DNA of 64,000 nt, taken from the NCBI GenBank assembly GCA_023460975.1, contig JAEWOG010000098.1, forward strand, positions 39,802 to 103,801. The letters are read 5' to 3'. Below, piece after piece: positions 14,302 to 23,322 of the stretch (within the stretch, counting starts at the first letter, position 1; every line of letters begins with the position of its first letter). The notes beneath the pieces were generated by a model. It had not been told where the DNA came from. It saw only the letters and a program-made list of their open reading frames with translations, and did no database searches. Origin of the DNA: Actinomycetes bacterium. Its GTDB lineage: Bacteria; Actinomycetota; Actinomycetes; Propionibacteriales; Nocardioidaceae. The translations under genes and the position numbers were made by a program.

Positions 14302-16383
14302 TTGAAGAAGGACCACCAGCCGCAGCCGGCCACGGCCGCTCGCGTGCAGCGCACCGACATCCAGGTCCTCCGGGCGTTGGCGGTCGGCGGCGTCATCCTC
14401 AACCACCTGTTCCCCCACCGTCTCACCGGCGGGTACGTGGGCGTCGACATCTTCTTCGTCATCTCCGGCTTCCTCATCACCTCGCACCTCGCGAGCGAGC
14501 TCGAGCGCACCGACAAGGTCCGCCTCGGCCGGTTCTGGGCCCGCCGCGCCCGCCGCCTCCTGCCCGCGGCCCTGCTCACCTTGGCTGTCACGCTGGTGGC
14601 GACCCTCGTGTGGCTGCCCCACGCCAAGTGGTCGCAGGTGATGCAGGAGATCCTCGCGAGCGCCCTGTACTTCCAGAACTGGGAGCTGGCCGGGGACGCG
14701 AAGGACTACTTCGCCTCGTCCCAGGCGCCCTCCCCGGTGACGCACTTCTGGTCGCTGTCGGTGGAGGAGCAGTTCTATCTCGTGTGGCCGTTGGTGGCGC
14801 TCCTGGCGTGGGCCGTGGCGCGGCGCGCTGGGCTGAGCCGCCGCAGGGTGCTGACCGCCACGATGGGTGCCGTCGCGATCACGTCGTTCGCCTTCGCGAT
14901 CTGGTCGGTGGAGTCGATCCCCAACCAGGCCTACTTCGTGACGCCGGGACGTGCCTGGGAGTTCGCCGTCGGCGGCGTCCTCGGCGCCCTCGGGGTCGCC
15001 CTTCCGCGCATTCCTCGCGGGCTGGCCGTCCCGGGCTGGGCCGCGCTCCTGGTGACGATGGTCGTCTTCGACGAGGGGTCTGGGGTGCCGGGGGCGCTCG
15101 CGCTGGTGCCCGTCCTGGCCTGCGCGCTGGTGATCTGGTCCGGTCAGGGCTCCGGTGAGCACCGCGCGCTGCCGCTGCGTACGGCGTCGTGGGTCGGCGA
15201 CATCTCGTATGCCCTCTACCTGTGGCACTGGCCGCTGATCATCTTCGTACCCCTCGCCCTGGGGCGGCCGATGTCGCCCGCGCTTGCCCTCGTGATCTTG
15301 GCGCTCACGCTGGTGGTGGCGCAGGTGAGCACCCAGTACGTCGAGGCCCCGATTCGCCAGGGCCGGTGGTTCGCCGAGGGGCCGAGTTGGCACTCGCTCG
15401 TCCCCGCCGGTGTGGCCATGGCGGTGGTCGCGTCGGCGGCCTGGTACGTCCCGCAGACCTTGTCGTCGGACCTCAAGGAGGTCCAGGACGAGCTGCAGGC
15501 GCTCGTCGTCGAGGGCGGGTCGTGCGTCGGGGCGGCAGCCGTCGACAACGACTGCTCCTTCTCGCACGTCCTGAGCGTCGCCAACTCGGACCTCGTGACG
15601 ATCGAGAACTCCCCGTACGCACCAGCGTGGGGAACAACCTGTCAGGTCGAACCGGAGGATCCGACGCCGGCCGCGTGCGAGTTCGGCGTCCCCGCCGCGG
15701 AGGCATCGGCCCGGATCGCCCTGGTCGGGGACAGCCATGCGGGGCAGTGGGCGACGCCGCTGGACCTGATCGCGCGCGAACAGGGATGGAACGTCCTCAT
15801 GCACGTGAAGTCGTCGTGCGTGGCAGCGGCCGGGGACGTTCGTGCCTCCTGGTCGAATGACCTGGCCCTCGCGAGCTGCGACGCGTGGCGCGCGGATGTC
15901 TCCGCCTCCATCGCCGCCGACGAATCCATCGACGCCGTCGTCGTGTCCGGGATCTCGCGCGGCTATGTCTCAGACCCGGCAGACGGCGTGCAGGCGGGGC
16001 TGCGGGAGCAGTGGCGCACGTGGATCGACGCCGGCAAGCCGGTCCTCATCATCAGCGACCCGCCGAGCCTCCAGAAGGGGGTCCCCTCGGAGTGTCTGGG
16101 GACCACGGAGACCGTTGAGGACCCGTGCGCGACGCCAGCCTCGGAGGCGAACACCCCCGATCCGCTCGTTCAGGCGGCCAAGGGTCTGGCTGGAGCGCGG
16201 CTGTGGGACGCCACCCGGTACGTCTGCGACCGGCAATGTCACGCCGTGGTCGGTGGTCTGCCCACGTTCGGGGACGAGAACCACCTGCTCCACTACTTCA
16301 CCCAGACGACGGCGCCCATGCTGGAGCAGAGCCTGACGGACCTGCTGGCAGGCGACCGATCAGCGCAGGTAGCCGGGAAGTGA
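14302..16383 (+). CDS. OafA/YrhL-type membrane acyltransferase with C-terminal SGNH domain
   Basis: A 693-residue protein that would O-acetylate or acylate a surface glycan. The N-terminal part (residues 10-370) is the ten-helix acyltransferase-3 domain: RALAVGGVILNHLFP with the catalytic His, GGYVGVDIFFVISGFLI, RRARRLLPA, and SLSVEEQFYLVWPL. The C-terminal extracellular SGNH domain has GDSHAGQW (about residue 475) and GDENHLLHYFTQ near the end for the Asp/His pair. TTG at 14302 is preceded by GGGGGAGA at good spacing. The gene ends tail-to-tail with the glycosyltransferase at 16360, overlapping it by 24 bases. Confidence 0.9.
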   Translation: MKKDHQPQPATAARVQRTDIQVLRALAVGGVILNHLFPHRLTGGYVGVDIFFVISGFLITSHLASELERTDKVRLGRFWARRARRLLPAALLTLAVTLVATLVWLPHAKWSQVMQEILASALYFQNWELAGDAKDYFASSQAPSPVTHFWSLSVEEQFYLVWPLVALLAWAVARRAGLSRRRVLTATMGAVAITSFAFAIWSVESIPNQAYFVTPGRAWEFAVGGVLGALGVALPRIPRGLAVPGWAALLVTMVVFDEGSGVPGALALVPVLACALVIWSGQGSGEHRALPLRTASWVGDISYALYLWHWPLIIFVPLALGRPMSPALALVILALTLVVAQVSTQYVEAPIRQGRWFAEGPSWHSLVPAGVAMAVVASAAWYVPQTLSSDLKEVQDELQALVVEGGSCVGAAAVDNDCSFSHVLSVANSDLVTIENSPYAPAWGTTCQVEPEDPTPAACEFGVPAAEASARIALVGDSHAGQWATPLDLIAREQGWNVLMHVKSSCVAAAGDVRASWSNDLALASCDAWRADVSASIAADESIDAVVVSGISRGYVSDPADGVQAGLREQWRTWIDAGKPVLIISDPPSLQKGVPSECLGTTETVEDPCATPASEANTPDPLVQAAKGLAGARLWDATRYVCDRQCHAVVGGLPTFGDENHLLHYFTQTTAPMLEQSLTDLLAGDRSAQVAGK

Positions 16384-19044
16384 GTCCAGCGCGGCGTCGA
16401 AGGCGGCACGGCTGAACTGCTCCTCGAGGAGCACGTACCCGGCCTCCGCGCGACGGTGTGCCTCGTCGCGGGAGCCAGCCAGCTTCGTCAGCGCAGTGAC
16501 GTACGCGTCGATGTCGTCGAACCGCTCGACCGGCCATCCGGTCTGCTCGGTGACCAACTCCGGCAAGCCGCCCACCATCGGGGCCACGACCGGCAGCCGG
16601 TGCGCCATCACGTCGAGCAGGGTGAGCGGGATGCCCTCCGATTCCGAGGTGAACAGGAAGGCGTCCGAGGCCGTCAAGGGCAGGTCGGTGAACTGCGCGT
16701 ACGTGCCGTGGAACGCCACGCCGTGCCGTTCGAGGCGGTCGATGTCAGCCTGGATCGACGCGCTGGCGGTCACGGGTGCGCCGTACACGTCCCAGGCCAC
16801 CGCCAGTCCGGCGCGATCGCACGCCTCCACGATGTCGGCCAGGATGTCGAGACGCTTCTGGCGGTCGAACCGGGCAGCCCACAGGACCCGCAGCGGGGCC
16901 CCCGGGGTCCGGTCGGTCCACGCGGTGCGCTGCGGCGGATCGATCCGGTGGCGGTGGACCACGAACTTGGCCGGGTCGAACCGGTACATCTCGTGCAACT
17001 CATTGACGAAGGCGTAACTGTCCACGACCACCGCCTCGGCCCGATCGAGGTAGTCGGTCGGGCGTCGCAGCAGCTGGTTGTGGAGCGTGCCGTCGGCGCC
17101 CCGATCGATCACGAAGGTGGACAGGAACAGTCGGGTCGACTCGCCCAGTGCCTGGCCGTAGCGCTCGAAGGCGTTGAAGAACTCCGGCGAGTTGAACACG
17201 TGCGTGGTCCGCGGCCGGTACTGGGTGACGAGCGTGGCGACCAAGGCCTCCCGCTCATCTGGGCGCAACCGTGCCCAGTGCGGGTGCGCGGGCAGGTCGA
17301 TCAGCCGCGCGTCCCCCAGCAGGTCCGTACGCGTGGACTTCTGGTGCGTGGTGACCACCACGACGCTGGCGTCGGGAAGGGCGGCGCGTACGGCGTCGAC
17401 GTAGCGGGCCAGCACCACGTCACCACCGCCCATCCGTACCCACGGGGCGATGAACAAGAAGTCGGGGCGCTGGGCACCGATGCGGTCCACGGCGTCCCAC
17501 CAGACCTCCGCTGCCGGGGAGAGGGCGCCGTCGTCCGGGGGGCCGACCTTGAGCATCGTCGACAGGTGGCCGGTGGACGGCATCTGCACCCAGGGCTCGA
17601 TGCGGTGCATGGCCGCGATCTCCTCGCGCACCGCCGGGGCAACGGAGGTGGGATCGACGTACTCCTCACGGTGCGAGATGCGCCATCCCTGACGGCCCTC
17701 GATGCGGCCGTGCTCCAGGAAGTGCTGGAGGAGTGCATTGTTCGGGTGCCCGGCCAGGTCGGGGTACTCGTTGCGGTACCACTCCAGATCGAGGTGGGTC
17801 ACGTCCGTCAGTTCGTCGTCGGACAGCAGTGCGCGCAGCCCGGCGCGATGACCGGTCTCGAGGTAGTGCCGGATGGCGGCGGAGTCGTCCAGGGCCGTGA
17901 CCTCGGCGTTGAGTGCTCGGTAGTGCCACACGTTGAACACGCCGGGTTGCAGCAGACCGAGTTCGGCCTCGGTGAGGGCAGCCCGGCGGCCCTCGGACTC
18001 ACCATGGGTCTCGTAGTGACGCCGCGCCTGAGCGTCGTCGAACTGGGCGACGTCTGCGTACAGGTAGCGGTAGTGGTCGACGTTCAGCGTGCTGCGCGCC
18101 CGCAGGAACGACGCCCGTGCTGCCGGCTGAGACCCCGACGGCGCGGGAGGGACGACCTTGCCGCGTGCATGGCGGACGATGGACCGCTGCAGGCCCTTGC
18201 GCGGCGACGTACGGTGCGGGCCCTTGGACTCGCGGGCGTTCTCGAGGACCTCCGCAGCCAGGGCGGTGTCGGTGAGCAGGGCGGTCTGCGGCAACAGGCT
18301 GCCGGTCGCCTCGTGTTCGCTCATCAGGGAGCCTGCTGAGCGCACGCGATAGAACAGCTCGGTGTCCTCCGCGCACAGGTGAGGGAAGCCGCGATCAAGC
18401 GTCTCCAAGCCCCAGTGCCAGTCCTCGGGGCCGAAGCCGGAGGATCCGGGGAGAGCCGCGTACGGCACCTGCTCGAACACCTCACGCGCGGCCATGCAGA
18501 ACGCGTCCCAGTAGTTGTGGTTGTAGACGTTGCCGCGATTGAACGCCGCTTCCGTGCTCGCGATCAGCGGCCACAACTGCCAGCGGCCCTCGAAGATGAC
18601 GAGGTGACGCGGGTGGATCACGCACGGGGAGCCGTGCGCCGTGCCCGTCGCGTGGGCGCGCTCGATCCAGTTGCGGCTGGGCAGGTTGTCGGCGTCCAGG
18701 ACGCCGATCCATGGGGCCTCGGTGTGCTCGATGCCGTAGTTGCGTGATGAGCCGCAGTCACCCTGCGACGTGGGCAGGATGCGCGTGGGTACGAGGGACC
18801 CCACGACCCCGTCGGGCCCCAACGCCTCGGTGAAGATCTCGGTGGTGGCACGGTCGGCGTTGTCCAGCACGCCCAGCACCTCGACGCGCAGCCCCCGCTC
18901 CCGGGCGTACTCCACGGAACGCGCCAGGGCCCGGAAGGTCGGGTGGGCCAGGGTTCCTTCACGGTGACCAGTGACGACGACTGCGACGTCGACCGACCCT
19001 CCGGTCGCGTTCGAAGCGTCAGGAGCGGTGTTGCGGTCGGTCAT
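16360..19044 (-). CDS. Large two-domain glycosyltransferase
   Basis: 894 residues. The N-terminal third looks like a GT-A (GT2-type) domain: VAVVVTGHREGTLAHPTFRA at about 24, a probable metal-site DADNLPSRNW near 117, then GPEDWHWGLETLDRGFPHL. A helical middle (about 300-450) holds repeated HYETHGESEGR-like motifs. The C-terminal part is GT4-like: LRVLWAARFDRQKRLDILADIVE near 700 and ESEGIPLTLLDVMAHRLPVV near 800. It would add sugars to a surface polysaccharide or glycolipid. ATG 19044 lies 15 bases after the epimerase gene in the same minus-strand operon. Confidence 0.85.
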   Translation of the reverse strand: MTDRNTAPDASNATGGSVDVAVVVTGHREGTLAHPTFRALARSVEYARERGLRVEVLGVLDNADRATTEIFTEALGPDGVVGSLVPTRILPTSQGDCGSSRNYGIEHTEAPWIGVLDADNLPSRNWIERAHATGTAHGSPCVIHPRHLVIFEGRWQLWPLIASTEAAFNRGNVYNHNYWDAFCMAAREVFEQVPYAALPGSSGFGPEDWHWGLETLDRGFPHLCAEDTELFYRVRSAGSLMSEHEATGSLLPQTALLTDTALAAEVLENARESKGPHRTSPRKGLQRSIVRHARGKVVPPAPSGSQPAARASFLRARSTLNVDHYRYLYADVAQFDDAQARRHYETHGESEGRRAALTEAELGLLQPGVFNVWHYRALNAEVTALDDSAAIRHYLETGHRAGLRALLSDDELTDVTHLDLEWYRNEYPDLAGHPNNALLQHFLEHGRIEGRQGWRISHREEYVDPTSVAPAVREEIAAMHRIEPWVQMPSTGHLSTMLKVGPPDDGALSPAAEVWWDAVDRIGAQRPDFLFIAPWVRMGGGDVVLARYVDAVRAALPDASVVVVTTHQKSTRTDLLGDARLIDLPAHPHWARLRPDEREALVATLVTQYRPRTTHVFNSPEFFNAFERYGQALGESTRLFLSTFVIDRGADGTLHNQLLRRPTDYLDRAEAVVVDSYAFVNELHEMYRFDPAKFVVHRHRIDPPQRTAWTDRTPGAPLRVLWAARFDRQKRLDILADIVEACDRAGLAVAWDVYGAPVTASASIQADIDRLERHGVAFHGTYAQFTDLPLTASDAFLFTSESEGIPLTLLDVMAHRLPVVAPMVGGLPELVTEQTGWPVERFDDIDAYVTALTKLAGSRDEAHRRAEAGYVLLEEQFSRAAFDAALDSLPGYLR

Positions 19045-19059
19045 CGAGCAGGTCAGTCC

Positions 19060-19977
19060 TCAGGTGTGTGCGGCCCCGGAACGCGGGGCCATCGGGAGTG
19101 GGCGGGCCAGCCAGGTGGCGGTGTCTCGGGGGGAGAAGTCGACGATCTCACGCAGCCGGGAGATGTCGAGCTCTGCCGTGGGTACGTCGGAGGCCCGCGC
19201 GGGTCGGCGGTCGAAGTGCGGCTCCACGCCCAGACTGGCAGACAGAGCGGTGATCACCTCCATCACGGACGTGCTGCGGCCGCTGCCGACATTGAGCACG
19301 CGGACCCCGTGGGCGCGTTCGTGCAGGCGCAGGAGGACATCGCACAGGTCGTCCACGTGCAGGAAGTCGCGGCGCGCACTGCCGTCGCCGAACACGGTGA
19401 TCGGCTCGCGGGCGGTGAGGTGGGCGCGCGCCACCCCGATCAGACCCTGGCTGCCGTGCTGCGGCTCGCCGGGACCGTACACGTTGGCGCACCGCAGGAT
19501 GTCGGCGCTGAAGCCGCCCTGGCGGGCGTGCATCGCGACGTACTGCTCCGCTGCGGCCTTGATGATGCCGTAGGAGTTGATCGGCCACAGGGGGGTGTCC
19601 TCGCGCGTCGGGACCGGCGCGGTGGGCCCGTAGACCGTGCCCCCTGAGGAGAGGAACGTGACGTGCCCGACGCCGTTGCGCCGCGCTGCGGTCAGAGTGG
19701 CCAGCACCGGGGCGAGGTTGGCGGTGGTGTGCCCGAGAGGATCGGCGTCCGACTCGGCAGGCTTCGTGGTCCCGGCCGCGTACACGACCAGGTCGGCTCC
19801 GGCGAGCACGTCGTCGAGGGCGTCGGCGTCGTCGGCGAGTCCGCGTACGAAGCGGATGTCGGCGACATCGAGCTCGCGGGTGTCCAGCGCGGCGACGGAC
19901 CAGCCTCGCTCGGCGGCGGTGCGGGCGAGGCGTTCACCGATGAACCCGAACCCGATGATCGCGAGGGTGCCCGCCAT
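19060..19977 (-). CDS. NAD-dependent sugar epimerase/dehydratase
   Basis: 305-residue extended SDR enzyme. The Rossmann start LAIIGFGFIGERLARTA binds NAD(P). FLSSGGTVYGP and SYGIIKAAAEQYV supply the serine and the YxxxK catalytic pair; DILRCANVYGPGE and RRDFLHVDDLC are typical of GalE-like nucleotide-sugar epimerases. The ATG at 19977 overlaps the stop of the upstream glycosyltransferase (ATGA). An alternative GTG 15 codons upstream lies within that gene and is less likely. Product sugar unknown; it presumably feeds the flanking glycosyltransferases. Confidence 0.88.
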   Translation of the reverse strand: MAGTLAIIGFGFIGERLARTAAERGWSVAALDTRELDVADIRFVRGLADDADALDDVLAGADLVVYAAGTTKPAESDADPLGHTTANLAPVLATLTAARRNGVGHVTFLSSGGTVYGPTAPVPTREDTPLWPINSYGIIKAAAEQYVAMHARQGGFSADILRCANVYGPGEPQHGSQGLIGVARAHLTAREPITVFGDGSARRDFLHVDDLCDVLLRLHERAHGVRVLNVGSGRSTSVMEVITALSASLGVEPHFDRRPARASDVPTAELDISRLREIVDFSPRDTATWLARPLPMAPRSGAAHT

Positions 19978-21989
19978 CAGTCTCCCCCTGCCGTCATGCG
20001 ACGTGACCACTCGTCTACCCACGCAGAGTATCGGGTGAGGTACCCCTCGGCGTCGTGGACCCCTCGGGCCGTCTCCAGCGCACCACGTCCCAGACGCATC
20101 ACCACCTCGACGGGAGCGGTGACCACCTCGCGCATCATCGCCGTGAGCGCAGCCAGGTCATTGGGCTCGCACAGCCACCCGGACCGGCCCGCCTCCACGA
20201 GTTCGCCCACGCCGAACGCGGCCGTGGCCGCGACGGGGCGTCCGATCATCATCGCCTCGAGCATCGTGCGCGGCATGGACTCCACGTCGGAGGCCGACAC
20301 GAGGACGTCACAGGCCCTGTACCAGCGCGCGATGTCCGGGTCGGTGGGCACGACATGCACCTCGGGGAGGTTGAGCTCCTCGACCAGGACGGAGACGGCG
20401 CGCGAGTAGGCGTTGTCACTCGCCCCGACCAGACACAGGTGCGTCCCGGCCCGTTCCGCCTCAGTGAGCCGGGCGAAGGCGCGTACGAGACTGGCCTGCG
20501 CCTTGCGCGGCTCCATCGTGCCCACGCAGAGCAGCACGCGAGCGTCGGCCGGCAGCCCGAGCGCCTGCCGGGCACGCTGCTTGGCGGCCACCTCGGGCGT
20601 CCCGGTCGGCACCGGCACGCCGTACGGGACCAGCGCCGCCGCAGGTTCCGGCACGACGTCGGCGTAGAGGTCACGGGTCGAGGTCGCCTCGAAGACCACG
20701 TGGGTGGTCTCTGCGAGTGCGGTGTGCGTGGCCGCGGTGAGCGCCTCGTACGTGCCCGCAGTGCCCAGGTAGTGGCACCAGAACTCGGCCACGTCGAAGG
20801 ACTCGTGGATGGCCCAGACCGACTCGATGCCCAACCGGCCCGCGGCGAGGACCGCGGGGAAGGTGACCAGCGTGTTGGCGAGGACGCCGTACGCGCGGTG
20901 CTCCGCGCCGAACGCAGCGATCTGCTGCACCCGGTAGTCGATCTCCTCGGGAGTGCGGGGCACCGGTCCGACCAGCAGCACCGGCGCACCGAAGTCGCGC
21001 TCGATGCGTTCCAGCAGCGGGCCGGATCCGCTGGCCACGACGCAGAACCGCACACCCTGGGCGTGCAACCGCTCCAACAGGAGGTCCAGGTAGAGCTGGG
21101 CGCCGCCGACTCCCAGGTCGTGAGCGGCGACGAGCAGGGTCGGGGCCGCGGTGGTCGAGGCGGACAACCAGTCCACCCGCCGAGCCAGGGCCTCCGCCAG
21201 AGTGGCGGCGCGCTCCGGTGTCAGCGCAGGGACGGCAGGCGCCGACACCACCTTGACGGTCCTGGAGGGCAACTCCTGGCGTTCGCCGTCGACGGTGACG
21301 ACTGCGGCCCGGACGACGAGCTCCTTGGCCCCCGCTGGCACCCGTACGAAGCCTTCGAAGCGGCCGAAGGAGGCCTCTCCGCCCGTGCGCCCGTCCGTGA
21401 GAGGGCCGGGCAGCCCGATCCGCGCGCGCACCCAGGTCTCACCGTCGTCGCCGCTGACCTCCACCCGGGCCACGGTTTCGGCCGCGGCGGTGTCGCCACC
21501 GACACGGACGACGCCGGGCGTCGCCTCGGGGATCGGGTCCAGCGACCCGTACGGGCGCCCGGCGCCGAAGAGGGTGCGCTCGCCGAACTCGAGCAGCACC
21601 GTGCGCGAGGGCCCATCGGCGGACTGCACCAAGGCGTGCGCACGCAGGACGAACTCGCCGTCGGTGGCCGGCACATCCAGGGTGGCGGACCAGCCGGTGT
21701 TGCCGCCCACGTTCGCGGCAGCGTGCACCTGGGCGACGTCCGGGCGGGGCTCGCCCGGCATGGCCGTGCCCACCACCTCTCCATCCACCGTGAGCACGAC
21801 GAGCAGCACTCGTGCGTCGAAGTGTGCGACCCAGCCGGTCGCGACGAACTGGGTGGTGATGGTCTCGTCCGCGAGCGGGGTGTCCAGGGAGCCCCTGAGC
21901 CCGGCGCGCAAGCGGGGGGCGCCCTGGCCGCGGGCAGGCTCGCCGGGGGGACGGGACGAAGGCTGGGCGGGACCTGTGGGTGCTGGCAC
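19977..21989 (-). CDS. GT4-family glycosyltransferase with N-terminal beta-rich extension
   Basis: 670 residues. The first ~255 residues are beta-rich (DVPATDGEFVLRAHALVQ, VEVSGDDGETWVRARIGLPGP, FEGFVRVPAGAKELVVRAAV) and may be a binding module. The C-terminal ~400 residues are a GT4 retaining glycosyltransferase: AAHDLGVGGAQLYLDLLLERL near 287, LLCVGTMEPRKAQASLVRAFARL near 510, and SDVESMPRTMLEAMMIGRPV, which holds the EX7E-type motif. It is first in the three-gene minus-strand operon with the epimerase and the 894-residue transferase. Confidence 0.88.
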   Translation of the reverse strand: MPAPTGPAQPSSRPPGEPARGQGAPRLRAGLRGSLDTPLADETITTQFVATGWVAHFDARVLLVVLTVDGEVVGTAMPGEPRPDVAQVHAAANVGGNTGWSATLDVPATDGEFVLRAHALVQSADGPSRTVLLEFGERTLFGAGRPYGSLDPIPEATPGVVRVGGDTAAAETVARVEVSGDDGETWVRARIGLPGPLTDGRTGGEASFGRFEGFVRVPAGAKELVVRAAVVTVDGERQELPSRTVKVVSAPAVPALTPERAATLAEALARRVDWLSASTTAAPTLLVAAHDLGVGGAQLYLDLLLERLHAQGVRFCVVASGSGPLLERIERDFGAPVLLVGPVPRTPEEIDYRVQQIAAFGAEHRAYGVLANTLVTFPAVLAAGRLGIESVWAIHESFDVAEFWCHYLGTAGTYEALTAATHTALAETTHVVFEATSTRDLYADVVPEPAAALVPYGVPVPTGTPEVAAKQRARQALGLPADARVLLCVGTMEPRKAQASLVRAFARLTEAERAGTHLCLVGASDNAYSRAVSVLVEELNLPEVHVVPTDPDIARWYRACDVLVSASDVESMPRTMLEAMMIGRPVAATAAFGVGELVEAGRSGWLCEPNDLAALTAMMREVVTAPVEVVMRLGRGALETARGVHDAEGYLTRYSAWVDEWSRRMTAGGD

Positions 21990-22095
21990 GGCAACACGAT
22001 AGGTGAGCCACGTCGCGTCCGCCGCTGAGGACGGCGTGGCGGATGTGGTGTCGCGATGGGCTGGCGCCGTGGCGGGGATGGGGCATCATGCCCCC

Positions 22096-22860
22096 ATGAG
22101 TCAGAACGCCTCCGACGAACTCGTCCACTACGCCAGCGCCGAGGGCGTCGCGACCCTGACCCTGGACTCGCCGCACAACCGCAACGCGCTCAGCCGGCAG
22201 CTGGTCACCGAGCTGTTCGCGGGTCTCGAGCGGGCGGGGGCTGACGACGACGTTCGGGTCGTACTCATCGAGTCCTCGGGCAAGGTGTTCTGCTCCGGCG
22301 CCGATCTGTCGGAGGCGAGCGCGGGTGGGATGGAGGAAGGCACCCGGCGCATCGTGGCCCTGCAACGCCTCATCGCCACCCTCGACAAGCCCGTGGTCAC
22401 CAAGAACGTCGGGGCGGTGCGCGCCGGCGGCATCGGCATCGTGGCCGCCGCGGACGTCGCGGTGAGTGCCGAGGAGGCGACCTTCGCCCTCACTGAGGTC
22501 AAGCTGGGGTTGGCCGCAGCCATCATCAGCCTCACGGTCTTCCATCGGATGAACCCCCGCGCCGCCTCTCTCACCGCGCTGGGCGGCGAGGTGTTCAGCG
22601 GGGCTGAGGCTGCGGCGTACGGCCTGGTGACCAAGGCAGTGCCCGCGGCGGACCTCGACGCCGAGGTCGCTGCCATCTGCGCCAGTCTGGCGACCGGCGC
22701 CCCTCAGGGTCTGCGCGAGACGAAGCGGGTCGTCAACCGCGACCTCGTCGCTGCACTGGACTCCCGCGGCGAGGAAATGGCGGCCCTCAGTGCGTCGCTC
22801 TTCGCGTCGCCGGCCGCGCACGAGGCCATGACGGCCTTCCTGAGCCGGCCGAGGGGCTGA
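22096..22860 (+). CDS. Enoyl-CoA hydratase/isomerase family protein
   Basis: A 254-residue crotonase-fold enzyme: VATLTLDSPHNRNALSRQL at the N-terminus, SSGKVFCSGADLSEA forming the first oxyanion loop (about 57-72), KNVGAVRAGGIGIVAAADVAVSA for the second, and KLGLAAAIISLTVFHRMNPR. The glutamate usually seen after the second loop in hydratases is replaced here by the AEEATFALTEVKLGL region, with FALTEVKLGL providing a Glu. ATG 22096 is chosen because the upstream open frame enters the divergent glycosyltransferase promoter. Substrate unknown; it may serve fatty or branched acyl-CoA breakdown. Repeat array 2 follows. Confidence 0.87.
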   Translation: MSQNASDELVHYASAEGVATLTLDSPHNRNALSRQLVTELFAGLERAGADDDVRVVLIESSGKVFCSGADLSEASAGGMEEGTRRIVALQRLIATLDKPVVTKNVGAVRAGGIGIVAAADVAVSAEEATFALTEVKLGLAAAIISLTVFHRMNPRAASLTALGGEVFSGAEAAAYGLVTKAVPAADLDAEVAAICASLATGAPQGLRETKRVVNRDLVAALDSRGEEMAALSASLFASPAAHEAMTAFLSRPRG

Positions 22861-22872
22861 GCCGGGCGGGCG

Positions 22873-23150
22873 GCGTCATACGAACCTGTCCCGTGGGGCC
22901 GGGCGTCATACGAACCCGTACGTATTGCGTCGCCTTTGTATGACGCGGGCCGGGGCGGGTGCCGTTTGTATGACGGATGCCCGATTCGTATGACGGGGCC
23001 CGCGCATCTGGCTGGGCGTCATACGTTCCGGTCCTGCCGGGCCGGGCGTCATACGAACCCGTACGTATTGCATCGGCTTTGTATGACGCGGGGCGACCGA
23101 GGCGCCCTTTGTATGACGCGGGGGCGGGCGAGACACCGTACGTATGACGC
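22873..23150. repeat. Family A repeat array 2 (two forward/inverse modules)
   Basis: Ten cores form two modules. The first has forward cores at 22875 and 22905 and inverse at 22938, 22968 and 22988. The second has forward at 23018 and 23048 and inverse at 23081, 23111 and 23142. Steps are 30-31 bp, except one of 20 bp. Both orientation switches are exactly 33 bp and share CCCGTACGTATTGC at the centre. The array fills the gap between the enoyl-CoA hydratase and helR genes. Confidence 0.88.
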
Positions 23151-23322
23151 ACACCCCCGGAGCCAGCACCTCATCGTCTACACGTCGGCCGACTGATCGA
23201 GGCCGCTCGGCGCTACCCCCCATGTTCCGGTCCGCGCGGTTCGGGGGCGGGGGTAACGTTGTCCCTTGGCTTGAACGTCGTCCGGAGGGGTCACCGGACA
23301 CAGTGGGAGTGGAGAGGCCGAG

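Noticed and set aside
23170..23322. Rifamycin-associated element upstream of helR
   Set aside because: Only a loose CCCCC/GGGGG pairing is visible around 23215-23255. I could not match it to the known element with confidence.
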